DNA of 64,000 bases from Azospirillaceae bacterium (GCA_028283825.1 JAPWJW010000003.1:868001-932000), one strand, 5' to 3'. Positions 1 through 8,653 are shown, numbered from the stretch's first letter. Numbers and translations: made by a program. The notes: generated from the sequence alone by a model not told the origin.

Positions 1-86
1 AGGGCCGTCTGCGCGACCGTGTATTGGGCCAGGCTTTGGGCCTGGGCATAGCCTGACGCGGACGCACCCGTGGTCGTGACCATCAT
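1..86 (-). CDS. Partial small protein, 5' end only
   Basis: Only the first 28 or so codons lie in the window; the gene runs off the left edge. The start is one of two tandem ATGs (86 or 83), preceded by a good GGGAACGG ribosome binding site. The visible peptide is rich in Thr, Ala, Gln and Ser (contains GYAQAQSLAQYTVAQTA). This composition loosely recalls small YjfB-type putative motility proteins, but too little is visible to name it. A palindrome lies about 25 bases upstream. Confidence 0.5.
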   Translation of the reverse strand, partial: MMVTTTGASASGYAQAQSLAQYTVAQTA

Positions 87-110
87 CCGTTCCCTTTTTG
101 GGCGTGGAGA

Positions 111-130
111 TGTTCGCATTCATGCGAACA
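111..130. promoter_or_regulatory. Perfect inverted repeat, operator candidate
   Basis: TGTTCGCA-TTCA-TGCGAACA is a perfect 8-bp inverted repeat with a 4-base spacer, 25 bases upstream of the leftward partial gene and 162 bases before the rightward DUF2867 gene. The position fits a repressor site for the leftward gene. No cognate regulator is visible. The rest of 131-292 shows no gene. Confidence 0.45.
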
Positions 131-292
131 GATGGACGATACGGGAATGCCACCAAATTTGCAATTAAACGGACGGATGAGGGGCGTGGCGCCGTCGCCT
201 GTTCATGACGCGGACATGGGCGTACGAAGTTGATTTCGGCCTTACCCGATCCGCCCTACACTCCGCCCCGTCTTCAGGAGTCCAGGGCCATC

Positions 293-781
293 ATGACCAT
301 CCAGGAAGTCACGCCACCAGCGGATGTCTGGGCCCTGCTGCCCGGCGCCCAGTTCGCCGACACCTTCCGCCTGACCTTGCCGGCAACCTCGCCCGTGGCG
401 GAACTGGACGCGCTGGACACCGCCCGGCGCATGATGGCGACCACCCCGCCGTGGGTCGCGCGCCTGACAGCACTACGCAACACCCTGGTGCGGCCTTTCG
501 GCCTGAAAGCACCGGAAACCGGCGGCACCCAGGGCCAGGTTCGGATCGGCATCTTCCCCCTCATCAGCCACACGGCCGACCGCGTGATCATGGGCATGCC
601 GGACAAGCACCTGGATTTCCGCGCGGTGATCGACGTGGCGACCACACCTGAGGGCCGGCAAGTCAGCACCACCACGGTGGTGCGCACCCACAACCTGCTG
701 GGCCGGACCTACCTGGCCACCATCCTGCCCTTCCACCGCCTGGTGGTGCGCGCCATGCTGGGCCAGTTGACGCCGCCTTAA
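293..781 (+). CDS. DUF2867 domain protein
   Basis: A 162-residue protein whose whole length matches the DUF2867 pattern as I recall it: an N-terminal LLPGAQFADTF segment, a middle WVARLTALRNTLVRPFGL segment, then HLDFR and a C-terminal HNLLGRTYLATILPFHRLVVR helix. The family's function is unknown; it often occurs as a small cytosolic protein or at the C-terminus of SDR proteins. The start at 293 is chosen because CAGGAG lies just upstream; a further in-frame ATG at 230 lacks a binding site. Its stop overlaps the stop of the convergent VOC gene (shared TTAA). Confidence 0.75.
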   Translation: MTIQEVTPPADVWALLPGAQFADTFRLTLPATSPVAELDALDTARRMMATTPPWVARLTALRNTLVRPFGLKAPETGGTQGQVRIGIFPLISHTADRVIMGMPDKHLDFRAVIDVATTPEGRQVSTTTVVRTHNLLGRTYLATILPFHRLVVRAMLGQLTPP

Positions 782-1182
782 GGCGCATCCCCGTCACCAC
801 CGTTCCCGAAGTCATAAAAGACGCGCAGCAGATTGCCATCCGGGTCGGCCGCCGTGAACTCGCGCAGCTTCCATGGCTTGTCCGCCGGCGGATCGACGAT
901 GCGGGCCTGGGCGGCGTCCCACACCCGATGCAGCGTGTCCACCGCCGCCCTGCTGTCCAGGTTCAGCCACACCACCACCGGCGCGTGATTGCCGGCGGCC
1001 TCGCGGAACCCTGTACCCGTCAGGAACAGGCGGCACGCCCCCTTGGAAATCCCGGCGATGCCGTCACTTGTCCCCCCGCCCCAGTCCAGGGTGAAGCCCA
1101 GGCGGGACTGGTAGTAGGCCACCGCCGCCGCAAGGTCGCGCACCGGTATCTCAGGCACGGCACCGGGAAAGGAACTGTCCAT
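778..1182 (-). CDS. VOC family (glyoxalase/bleomycin-resistance-like) protein
   Basis: A 134-residue single-module VOC protein. The start PEIPVRDLAAAVAYYQSRLG is the classic first beta-alpha unit (V-x-D-x2-A-x3-Y-Y-x2-LGF), and the end FTAADPDGNLLRVFYDF is the usual DPDGN strand. Such proteins bind metals or small ligands, and some are dioxygenases or resistance proteins; the substrate cannot be told. The gene is convergent with the DUF2867 gene and their stop codons overlap, so neither has room for its own terminator. Confidence 0.8.
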   Translation of the reverse strand: MDSSFPGAVPEIPVRDLAAAVAYYQSRLGFTLDWGGGTSDGIAGISKGACRLFLTGTGFREAAGNHAPVVVWLNLDSRAAVDTLHRVWDAAQARIVDPPADKPWKLREFTAADPDGNLLRVFYDFGNGGDGDAP

Positions 1183-1222
1183 GCGACGCCCCCGTCAGAC
1201 GAACCCATCGCCCATCATAGGT

Positions 1223-1747
1223 TCAGCGGCGCCTATCGTCAGCCGGCAGATCGTCCACGGCCTGCGCCAAATCCCGGGCGATGAAGTGTTCCATGCGCCG
1301 CCAGGCCTCGTCGTTGTCGCCCCGGAAGGACAGGAAACGATCAAACACCAGCTTGTTGGCCTGGAGGTCCAGCAGTTGCAGCTTGGTGCTGAGCAGCAAT
1401 GTGCTGGTCTTATGGACCGCCCCCAGCAACAACAGGCGGGCACCGGCCCGACGGGCGCCGTCCGCCAACGCCGCGGGGTCGCCATCCCGGCAGTCAGGCA
1501 AGGCGCAGGCCAGCGGCACCACCCGATACCGCGCGGCCGCGCCCAAATCGGCGCGCAAACCCTGGCTCAGGCCGGCCAGCCGGGCGTCATGCGCGGCCTG
1601 CTGGTCCTTCGCCTCGCCCGAGGAATCGATGAAATCGAAATCAGCGACGGCGATGGTAACCACCGTGCCGTCCGTCCGGGCATACACCGGCGACATCATC
1701 ACCAGGCCGGTCAGCAGGACGGCACCCCAGGCCCCGGTCAGACGCAT
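1223..1747 (-). CDS. DUF2380 family secreted protein
   Basis: A 174-residue protein with an N-terminal signal peptide (hydrophobic residues 5-20, cleavage near VYA-RT). The mature part starts TVVTIAVADFDFIDSSGE, typical of DUF2380, and contains a GARLLLLGAVHKTSTLL segment resembling the beta-strand core of periplasmic CsgG/curli-like or TolB-N-like folds. Function unknown. The start has a GGGGAGG binding site. Its 3' neighbour is the VOC gene, same strand, 40 bases away, so they may be co-transcribed. Confidence 0.65.
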   Translation of the reverse strand: MRLTGAWGAVLLTGLVMMSPVYARTDGTVVTIAVADFDFIDSSGEAKDQQAAHDARLAGLSQGLRADLGAAARYRVVPLACALPDCRDGDPAALADGARRAGARLLLLGAVHKTSTLLLSTKLQLLDLQANKLVFDRFLSFRGDNDEAWRRMEHFIARDLAQAVDDLPADDRRR

Positions 1748-1876
1748 CCCATCCTCCCCACCTTGTCCCCATCGGGGGCTTTCAGCCGAAGATAGGCCCG
1801 GCGGCCGGGCAAATCGACCGGCGCCGACCGGCCCGCGCCTAAAGAATGAGAGCGGGGACGGGAAGTGGCGGACATG

Positions 1877-1904
1877 GAAAAGGCGGACCGTCGCCGGCCC
1901 GCCT
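1877..1904 (-). terminator. Intrinsic terminator of recA
   Basis: On the minus strand AGGCGG and CCGCCT pair around a GC-rich loop, followed directly by TTTT. It lies about 37 bases beyond the recA stop, as expected for a leftward rho-independent terminator. Confidence 0.65.
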
Positions 1905-1940
1905 CTCCCTTTTAATCACGTGCCCTGGGATGCCGGAGCA

Positions 1941-3020
1941 TCACTCCGGGCTATCGGCGTCGCCTTCAGCCTCAGGGGAGCCCACCATCATGGCGCCGGC
2001 GACCAGGCCGGCGTTGGCGCGGACCTTGTCCTCGATGGCCTTGGCCATGCCGCCACGTTGGTGCGCAGGAACTGCTTGGCGTTCTCGCGGCCCTGGCCGA
2101 CGCGCTGGCCGTCGTAGGAGAACCAGGCGCCGGACTTCTCCACCACGCCGGCCTGAATGCCCAGGTCGATCAGCTCACCCACCTTGGACACACCCTCGCC
2201 ATACATGATGTCGAACTCGACCACGCGGAACGGCGGGGCCAGCTTGTTCTTCACCACCTTCACACGGGTCTGGTTGCCGACGACGTTGTCGCGGTCCTTG
2301 ATCGCGCCGATGCGGCGGATGTCCAGGCGGATGGAGGCGTAGAACTTCAGCGCGTTGCCGCCGGTGGTGGTTTCCGGGTTGCCGAACATCACGCCGATCT
2401 TCAGGCGGATCTGGTTGATGAAGATCACCAGGCAGTTCGACTTGGAGATGGATGAGGTCAGCTTGCGCAGCGCCTGGCTCATCAGGCGGGCCTGCAGGCC
2501 GACGTGGCTGTCGCCCATCTCGCCTTCCAGCTCGGCGCGCGGCACCAAGCGCCGCCACCGAGTCCACCACCAGCACGTCGATGGCGCCGGAGCGCACCAG
2601 CGTATCGGTGATTTCCAGCGCCTGTTCACCGGCGTCGGGCTGGGAGATCAGCAGTTCTTCCACGTTCACGCCCAGCTTGCGGGCGTAGGAGGGGTCCAGC
2701 GCGTGTTCGGCATCGACGAAGGCGCAGGTGCCGCCGCTCTTCTGGGCTTCGGCGATGGCGTGCAGCGCCAGCGTCGTCTTGCCCGAGCTTTCCGGCCCGT
2801 AGATTTCGACGATACGGCCGCGCGGCAAACCGCCGATGCCCAGCGCGATATCCAGCCCCAGCGAACCGGTGGAAATGGCGTCCACTTCCATCGACGCCTC
2901 CTTGGCGCCGAGCTTCATGATGGAACCCTTGCCGAACGCGCGTTCGATCTGGCCGAGAGCGGCGTCGAGGGCCTTTTGCTTATCCATGGGTGTTTCTACC
3001 AGACGAAGTGGTGCCGACAT
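1941..3020 (-). CDS. recA: RecA recombinase, two compensating frameshifts as written
   Basis: DNA-dependent ATPase for homologous recombination and SOS co-protease activity. Visible are the N-terminal [19 protein letters not shown], Walker [10 protein letters not shown], the Walker B strand [11 protein letters not shown], the L2/NQIR region ([19 protein letters not shown]) and the C-terminal [11 protein letters not shown]. The reading frame shifts at about 2547 (one extra base in an AA) and returns at about 2049 (one base missing, probably a G). After both corrections the ORF reads to the TGA at 1941 with normal length (about 359 residues from 3020). Start 3020 has GAGGGGG upstream; a second ATG at 2987 begins the family core. 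Because the two indels restore the frame and recA is rarely lost, sequencing error is the likelier explanation. Confidence 0.9.
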
Positions 3021-3128
3021 CTTGCTGTCCCCCTCTTGTCGCATACGGCCAACGGGCGTTCAACGGCGGTGATGGGGGAAACCGTACATGGTCTGTTCTC
3101 GTCTGAAAAGAAGATTTGTTGGCGATTT

Positions 3129-3142
3129 GTTCTTTTTTGTTC
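3129..3142 (-). promoter_or_regulatory. SOS (LexA) box candidate of recA, one base short
   Basis: GTTC-TTTTTT-GTTC (plus strand) lies 109 bases upstream of the recA start. Alphaproteobacterial LexA boxes are GTTC-N7-GTTC; here the spacer is six T residues. A lost T in the homopolymer would restore the consensus, in line with the indels inside recA. Confidence 0.5.
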
Positions 3143-3152
3143 TTGTTATGGT

Positions 3153-3250
3153 GCCCTCAAACGCCGGGCGGGCCATCCGGCCCTTGGCTTCCTGGCATTT
3201 CAGTCCGCTCACGCTCCCCGAAATGCTGCGGCGGCCGCGGTCGCGGCCTA
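3153..3250. repeat. Structured intergenic repeat, copy A
   Basis: About 98 bp, related to copies at 8212 and 27765. It starts CCCTCAAACGCCGGGCG and ends GGCCTA. Its stems are GGGCC/GGCCC, GCATTTC/GAAATGC and GGCCGCG/CGCGGCC. These differ in sequence from the other copies but keep pairing. The element lies between recA and the end of cckA, 49 bases beyond the cckA stop. Confidence 0.75.
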
Positions 3251-3298
3251 GTCGCTTCGCTCCAATATGTGCCCCGAGTCCAAATCCCTGGATCGGCC

Positions 3299-5839
3299 TC
3301 ACGCCCCCGTGCGCGGCGCCCCCTCCATCACTTCCTTCACCTTGGCGGCCAGCTGTTTCAGGCTGAAGGGTTTGGGCAGGAAGTCGACCACGGCGCCATC
3401 CTTGAGCGAGTGGCGGAAGCGATCCTCGGCGTAGCCGGAGATGAAGACGACCTTCACGTCGGGGCGGAAGCGGCGCACCTGGTCTATCATGGTGGGGCCG
3501 TCCATCTGGGGCATGACCACATCGCTGACGATCAGGTCCACGCTGCCCCCCTGGTCCCCCTGCAGCAGATCCAGCGCCTCTTCCCCGCTGCGCGCCTCCA
3601 GCACGGTATAGCCCTTGTTGCGCAGGGCGCGGGCGCCGAAGACACGCACGGCGTCCTCATCCTCCACCAGCAGGATGGTACCCATGCCGGTCAGATCGGC
3701 CGGGGCGCGATCCCGGGATTCCTCCGCCGGGGCGGCCTGGGCCAGCGCCGCCTCATCCAGGCGCGGCAGGTGGATGGAGAACTTGGCCCCCTCCCCCGGG
3801 CGGCTTTCCACGAAGACGAAGCCGCCGGTCTGGCGCACGATGCCGTAGACGGTGGACAGGCCCAGGCCGGTGCCGGACCCCACCTCCTTGGTGGAGAAGA
3901 ACGGCTCGAAGATGCGTTGCAGGTTTTCCGGCGGGATGCCGATGCCGGTGTCGATCACCTCCACCACCACATAGTCGCCGGGCGGCATCTCCTCCGTCTC
4001 ATGGCGGATGGGTTCGGTGGTGTGCAGGTTGCCGGTGATGATGGTCAGGCGCCCGCCCTTGGGCATGGCATCGCGGGCGTTGACCGCCAGGTTGATGATC
4101 ACCTGTTCCAGCTGCCCCTGGTCCACCCGCACCAGGCCGGTATCGCGGCCGTGCAGCATGCGCAGCTCGATATTCTCGCCGATCAGACGGCGCAGCAGGT
4201 TGGACAGCTCCGCCAGCACGTCGGTGATGCTGAGCACCCGGGGCTGCAAGGTCTGCTGGCGCGAGAAGGCCAGCAGCTGGCGCACCAGGTTGGCGGCGCG
4301 GTTGGCGTTCTGCTTGATCTGCATGATGTCGCTGAACGACTGGTCGCCCGGCTTGTGCCGCAGCAGCAGCAGGTCGCAGAAGCCGATCATGGCGGTCAGC
4401 AGGTTGTTGAAGTCGTGGGCCACGCCGCCGGCCAGCTGGCCGATGGCCTGCATCTTCTGTGACTGGACGAACTGCGCCTCCAGGTTCTTCTGGGTGGTCA
4501 TGTCCACCAGATGCAGGATCAGGCCGCGCTCATCCCCGTCGCCCTCACCATCGAAGCGGCGGGAATAGACGTGCACCACCGGGCCGGCGGCACCCCCCAG
4601 CCGCGCCTCCACCGGCGTGCCGGCGACGGGCGGGCGGCCATCCAGCACCTCGCCCAAACGGGCTAGCAGGTTGGCGCGGTGTTCCTTCTGGAACAGGCTG
4701 GCGATGGACTGCCCCTGCACGTCGGCCATGCCGGCACCCGCCATGGCCAGGAAGGTGGGGTTGCATTCCACCAGGCGGAATTCCCCGTCCAGGAAGGCGA
4801 AACCGGTGGGCGCGAACTGGAAGAAGCGCTGGAAGCGTTGCTCCACCCGGTGCAACTCCTCCTCCCGCGCGGCCTCGCGCGTGAGATCCCCCAGGAACAG
4901 CAGCGTGCCGCCGGAGGACGGCGCCACGTGCAGCACGCTGGCACGCAAGGGTGCCGCCCGGGCGGCGGCCAGCGCCACCTCCGCCATGCCGGCCAGACGC
5001 TCGGGGAATAGGTCGCCGGGCGGCGGGGCCGCCATCAGGTCGCGCAGATGGCGGCTGCCATCCTCCAGCATCTCGCGGGTGTGGCCCAGCCAGTCGGCCA
5101 AGGTCAGGTTCACGCGCAGCAGGGCACCGGCGCCATCCACCAGCAGCACGCCCAGGGGCGCCAAATCCCATAAATCACGCCAGGGATGGATGCCGGCCGC
5201 CGGCGCGGCGGCGCTGCGCACCCGCCATTCCACGAGGACGCCCGCCTCGCCCCCTGCGATAGGCCGGGCCGAGACCAGGCGTGGCGCCGCACGGCCTGGT
5301 CCGCTGCCGGGAACCCGGGTGGCCGTGCCCAGCGTGTCATCGACGAAAAAGACGAAGGCCTCGCCCCCCTCGCCTCGACGCACGGCGGCATCCAGGTCGC
5401 GCAGGCGCAGGGTGTCCGCCCCCTCGCGGCAATGGCTGGCCAGGATTTCGGCGACCCGCGTCTCCGTGGTCGTCGCGGACAGCGCCATGAAGGCGCTGTT
5501 GGCGGCCAGCAGCGTGCCCTCGGGCCCGGCGACGGCCAGGGCCTCGGGCAAGCCATCCATCACGGATTGCAGCAGCGTGGCATGGGCGGCGGCGCACACC
5601 GCGCGGCGGTGCCAGGAAAAGCCCAGCAGCGCCACCAGGGCCAAAGCGCCGGCGGCACCGGCCGCCGCCAGGTGCAGCGTCTGGTCCGGCCGTCCCCACC
5701 AGGCAACGGCCGCGGCACCGAACACGGCGGCCAGCGCCAGCGGCACCACCGCCACCACGGCCAGGCCACCCCACGCCGGGCCCGGCGGCGGGCGCGTGGG
5801 AACGACGGCGGACGGAAGGCGGAAGGGGGAAACGGCCAC
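3299..5839 (-). CDS. cckA: CckA hybrid histidine kinase
   Basis: Cell-cycle hybrid kinase/phosphatase that, in alphaproteobacteria, feeds ChpT and CtrA. The 846-residue protein has two N-terminal membrane segments (about residues 24-65), PAS-like sensor domains (about 85-450), a HisKA helix with the phospho-accepting His in GGVAHDFNNLL (His475), an HATPase domain (NLAVNARDAM, DTGIGIPPENL, GTGLGLSTVYGIV) and a C-terminal receiver with Asp773 in SDVVMPQMDGP. The start is GTG at 5839 with GAGGTG upstream. Its position next to recA is common in the class. Copy A of the intergenic repeat follows the stop. Confidence 0.93.
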   Translation of the reverse strand: MAVSPFRLPSAVVPTRPPPGPAWGGLAVVAVVPLALAAVFGAAAVAWWGRPDQTLHLAAAGAAGALALVALLGFSWHRRAVCAAAHATLLQSVMDGLPEALAVAGPEGTLLAANSAFMALSATTTETRVAEILASHCREGADTLRLRDLDAAVRRGEGGEAFVFFVDDTLGTATRVPGSGPGRAAPRLVSARPIAGGEAGVLVEWRVRSAAAPAAGIHPWRDLWDLAPLGVLLVDGAGALLRVNLTLADWLGHTREMLEDGSRHLRDLMAAPPPGDLFPERLAGMAEVALAAARAAPLRASVLHVAPSSGGTLLFLGDLTREAAREEELHRVEQRFQRFFQFAPTGFAFLDGEFRLVECNPTFLAMAGAGMADVQGQSIASLFQKEHRANLLARLGEVLDGRPPVAGTPVEARLGGAAGPVVHVYSRRFDGEGDGDERGLILHLVDMTTQKNLEAQFVQSQKMQAIGQLAGGVAHDFNNLLTAMIGFCDLLLLRHKPGDQSFSDIMQIKQNANRAANLVRQLLAFSRQQTLQPRVLSITDVLAELSNLLRRLIGENIELRMLHGRDTGLVRVDQGQLEQVIINLAVNARDAMPKGGRLTIITGNLHTTEPIRHETEEMPPGDYVVVEVIDTGIGIPPENLQRIFEPFFSTKEVGSGTGLGLSTVYGIVRQTGGFVFVESRPGEGAKFSIHLPRLDEAALAQAAPAEESRDRAPADLTGMGTILLVEDEDAVRVFGARALRNKGYTVLEARSGEEALDLLQGDQGGSVDLIVSDVVMPQMDGPTMIDQVRRFRPDVKVVFISGYAEDRFRHSLKDGAVVDFLPKPFSLKQLAAKVKEVMEGAPRTGA

Positions 5840-5977
5840 CGGCAGGCACCTCGAAATCAGGAGGCGCTGATCCTACCAGCGGGAACGGCGGCGGACGAGA
5901 TGGGATGAGCGAAATAAAACAGGGCCTGCCGGACGCGGTATACCGTCGGGCGGCGGCGGCGCTTACCCACAATGGCG

Positions 5978-7060
5978 TCAGCGTTTTGGGAAAGTCTTCT
6001 TCTTCAACTTGAAGACATAAGAGATGACCTGCGCCACCGCCTTGTAATGCTCCGCCGGGATCTCCTGGTCCACCTCGGCCGAGGCGTAGAGGGCGCGGGC
6101 CAACGGCGGGTTGGGCACCAGGGGAATGCCGTGCTCCTCCGCCATTTCACGGATGCGGGCCGCGATGAAATCGACGCCCTTGGCGATCACCATGGGCGCA
6201 CCCATGGACGCGGGATCGTATTTCAGCGCGATGGCGTAGTGGGTGGGGTTGGTCACCACCACGTCGGCCTTGGGCACGTTCTCCATCATGCGGCTGCGGG
6301 CGCGCTGCATGCGCAACTGGCGGATCTTGCCCTTGATCAGCGGGTCGCCTTCGGACTGCTTGTGCTCGTCCTTCACTTCCTGCTTGGTCATGCGCATGTC
6401 TTGATTGAACTTCCAGCGCTGGTACCACCAGTCGCCGCCGGCCAGCAGGCCCAGCGCGATCATGACGCGGAAGATCAGGCCGGCCGCCTGGGTCTTGGTC
6501 TCGCCCACCAGCCCCATCAGCGACATGCCGATGAAATGCTCCACCGCGCCGCCCAGCGGAAACAGGGCCGGCAGCACGATGACCGACACCACCGCCAGCT
6601 TCATCAGCGACTTGGCAAAGTCGACCAGGTTGCGGCCCTTGAACTTGTTCAACAAATTCTCAACTGGATTGAAGCGGTTGAGGTCGAAGTTGAACAGCCG
6701 TTCCGTGCTGAAGATGAAGCCGACCTGAAGGAAGGATGCCAGGAAGGCGGCGATGACCAGGATGACCAGGGGCACCGACATGGACAGCCCCACCTCCAGC
6801 AGCAGGGCCACCAGCAGGTGGCCCAGGCCGGCGCGGTCCACCGGCATGGTCTCCGGCCGTTCCACGAAAGGCTCCAGCACCGCCTGGATGCGGTGGAAGG
6901 ACCAGGGCAGCACCCCCATCACCAACACCAGGGCGGCCCCCAGCATGAACAGGTGCGGCATTTCCTGCGACTTGGCCACCTGGCCCTTGTCGCGCGCTTC
7001 CGACAGCCGTTTTCCGGTAGGGTCTTCTGTTTTGGAATCTGGATCCTGGTCTTCAGCCAC
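5978..7060 (-). CDS. flhB: Flagellar export switch protein FlhB
   Basis: Export-gate component of the flagellar type III apparatus that switches substrate class after autocleavage. It has four N-terminal membrane segments (about residues 37-210), a basic cytoplasmic linker, and the autocleavage motif NPTH at Asn271-Pro272, followed by YAIALKYD. Length 360 is usual. Last gene of flgBC-fliEQR-flhB; 22 bases separate it from fliR. A second, C-terminal-domain-only homologue is encoded at 10021. Confidence 0.97.
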   Translation of the reverse strand: MAEDQDPDSKTEDPTGKRLSEARDKGQVAKSQEMPHLFMLGAALVLVMGVLPWSFHRIQAVLEPFVERPETMPVDRAGLGHLLVALLLEVGLSMSVPLVILVIAAFLASFLQVGFIFSTERLFNFDLNRFNPVENLLNKFKGRNLVDFAKSLMKLAVVSVIVLPALFPLGGAVEHFIGMSLMGLVGETKTQAAGLIFRVMIALGLLAGGDWWYQRWKFNQDMRMTKQEVKDEHKQSEGDPLIKGKIRQLRMQRARSRMMENVPKADVVVTNPTHYAIALKYDPASMGAPMVIAKGVDFIAARIREMAEEHGIPLVPNPPLARALYASAEVDQEIPAEHYKAVAQVISYVFKLKKKTFPKR

Positions 7061-7082
7061 CCCTAATCCTCCCGCCGCCGCG

Positions 7083-7841
7083 TCACGACAGGAAGGGCAG
7101 CATCTGCCCCTGGAAGGATTTCAGCCAATAGACCATCAGCCCCGACAGGCTGCTGCCCAGCAGCAGCAGGCCCAGCCCGATCTGCAACGGCTGGGTCAGG
7201 AAGAACACCTGGACCTGCGGCACCAGCCGCGACACCAGCCCCATGCCCAGGAAGAACAGCAGGCCAATCACCACGAAGGGCGCCGACATCTGCAACCCGA
7301 TGGTGAAACTTTCGGTGAATATCCGGGTCATGTGCTCGGTGAAATCACCCAGCGGCAGGGCGGCACCCGGCGGGAACAGGGTGTAGCTGTGCACCGCCGC
7401 CAGGATCAGCATGTGGTGCATGTCGGTGGTGAACAGCAGCAGGATGCCCAGGATGCCCAGGACGGAGTTCACCACCGTCGTCTGCTGCGACGCGGCAGGG
7501 TTGAAGGCCTGGGCGGAACTGAGGCCCACCTGGTTGGCGATGATGCTGCCCGCCGTTTCCAACGCCGCCATCATCATGCGCGCAATGGTGCCGACGAACA
7601 GGCCGATCAACACCTCCCCGATCACCAGCACGGCCAGGTCGGCGGGCTGGGACGGCGGCGGCGGCAGCAGGCCCGCCACCGCCGGCATGGCCGCAATGGC
7701 GACCATCAGGCCGAACAGCAGGCGGATGCGCGTGGACACGAAGGTTTCGCCCACCGTGGGCATGACCAGGAAAGCCGCCCCCAGCCGGACGAACACCATC
7801 ATGTGGGTGTAGAACTGCCCGACCAGGATGGTTTGCAGCAT
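7083..7841 (-). CDS. fliR: Flagellar export protein FliR
   Basis: Inner-membrane component of the FliPQR export gate. The 252-residue, strongly hydrophobic protein has about six membrane segments; the core MMAALETAGSIIANQVGLSS and the end QPLQIGLGLLLLGSSLSGL are typical of FliR. The frame is open further upstream, but the start at 7841 (MLQTILVGQFY) is supported by family length and by TGATG overlap with the fliQ stop, indicating translational coupling. Confidence 0.95.
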   Translation of the reverse strand: MLQTILVGQFYTHMMVFVRLGAAFLVMPTVGETFVSTRIRLLFGLMVAIAAMPAVAGLLPPPPSQPADLAVLVIGEVLIGLFVGTIARMMMAALETAGSIIANQVGLSSAQAFNPAASQQTTVVNSVLGILGILLLFTTDMHHMLILAAVHSYTLFPPGAALPLGDFTEHMTRIFTESFTIGLQMSAPFVVIGLLFFLGMGLVSRLVPQVQVFFLTQPLQIGLGLLLLGSSLSGLMVYWLKSFQGQMLPFLS

Positions 7842-8119
7842 CAGTCGTCGCCCGACCCGACGCCCACGATCTTGTCCATGACGCTTTCCGTGAAGCTGAT
7901 CATGTGGCTCATCATGAAGGGGGCGAAGAACACCAGGGCCACGAACATGGCGATGATCTTGGGCACGAAGGTCAGGGTCTGTTCCTGGATCTGCGTCAGC
8001 GCCTGGAACAGCGAGATGGTCAGGCCCACCACCATGGACACCGCCATGATGGGCCCGCTGACGATGATGACCGTCAGCAGCGACTGGCGCACGATCTCGA
8101 TGACTTCCTGTTCGTTCAT
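7841..8119 (-). CDS. fliQ: Flagellar export protein FliQ
   Basis: A 92-residue protein with two membrane helices and the FliQ signature MAVSMVVGLTISLFQALTQI followed by QEQTLTFVPK. It forms the export gate with FliP and FliR. The start has GGATGG upstream. Unusually, a strong hairpin with a U-rich tail ends only about 11 bases before the start codon, which separates fliQRflhB from fliE. Confidence 0.96.
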   Translation of the reverse strand: MNEQEVIEIVRQSLLTVIIVSGPIMAVSMVVGLTISLFQALTQIQEQTLTFVPKIIAMFVALVFFAPFMMSHMISFTESVMDKIVGVGSGDD

Positions 8120-8130
8120 AGCGCCATCCG

Positions 8131-8175
8131 AAAAGCAAAAGGGCTAAGCCCCCCTTCGCGAGGCGAGCTTAGCCC
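8131..8175 (-). terminator. Intrinsic terminator or attenuator in the fliQ leader
   Basis: A perfect 9-bp stem, GGGCTAAGC/GCTTAGCCC, is followed on the minus strand by TTTTGCTTTT. It has all the marks of a leftward rho-independent terminator, yet the fliQ ATG lies at 8119, within the expected operon. It may stop fliE transcripts or act as an attenuator. Confidence 0.65.
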
Positions 8176-8211
8176 TTCGAACGCCCTTGCGACCAGGGTT
8201 TTCCCCTAACA

Positions 8212-8313
8212 CGCCCTCAAACGCCGGGCGCCAGCATCCGCTGGCTTGGCTCATCCTCCCTTTCCGGTCCACTTCGTTCCCCGGAAAGGTCCGGCGGCCC
8301 CAGTCGGGGCCTA
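8212..8313. repeat. Structured intergenic repeat, copy B
   Basis: About 102 bp, starting CCCTCAAACGCCGGGCG and ending GGGGCCTA. Stems: CCAGC/GCTGG, CCTTTCCGG/CCGGAAAGG and GGCCCC/GGGGCC, with an outer CGCCGG/CCGGCG pairing. It sits inside the flagellar cluster between fliE and fliQ. Confidence 0.8.
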
Positions 8314-8315
8314 CA

Positions 8316-8342
8316 GCGACATGAGGTGATACCTCATGTCGC
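8316..8342 (-). terminator. Hairpin after fliE
   Basis: GCGACATGAGGT-GAT-ACCTCATGTCGC is a perfect 12-bp stem with a 3-base loop, starting six bases after the fliE stop. There is no clear T run, so it may stabilise the fliE 3' end rather than terminate. It directly abuts repeat copy B. Confidence 0.5.
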
Positions 8343-8347
8343 CGCCC

Positions 8348-8653
8348 TCACATGGGCATGCGCATGATTTCCTGATAGGCGGAGACGACCTTGTCGCGCA
8401 CGGCGGTCACGGCCTGCAAGGTCACTTCAGCGTTGCTGACGGCGTTGACCACGTCGGTCAGGTCCGCCTTGCCGATCACGCCGGCGGCGGTCATCCGCTC
8501 ACCCTGGTGCATGGTGTCGATGGCGTCCACCGTCGCCTGCTTCATCAGTTCGCCGAAGCTGGGGCCGCTGGTGGGCGCGGCCATGCCGGGGCCGGAGCCC
8601 TGGCGGGCGGCATTGGCGTAGGCGGCGACCGCGCTGGGAATGGGAATGGCCAT
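8348..8653 (-). CDS. fliE: Flagellar hook-basal body protein FliE
   Basis: A 101-residue rod adaptor joining the MS ring and export gate to the rod. The C-terminal half (DVVNAVSNAEVTLQAVTAVR then DKVVSAYQEIMRMPM) is diagnostic. Exported by the flagellar apparatus without a signal peptide. It lies 29 bases after flgC in the same operon. Confidence 0.95.
   Translation of the reverse strand: MAIPIPSAVAAYANAARQGSGPGMAAPTSGPSFGELMKQATVDAIDTMHQGERMTAAGVIGKADLTDVVNAVSNAEVTLQAVTAVRDKVVSAYQEIMRMPM

Noticed and set aside
1941-3020. Programmed ribosomal frameshifting in recA
   Set aside because: There is no slippery heptamer with a downstream structure at either site, and the second shift reverses the first far downstream. 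Single-base read errors explain it better.
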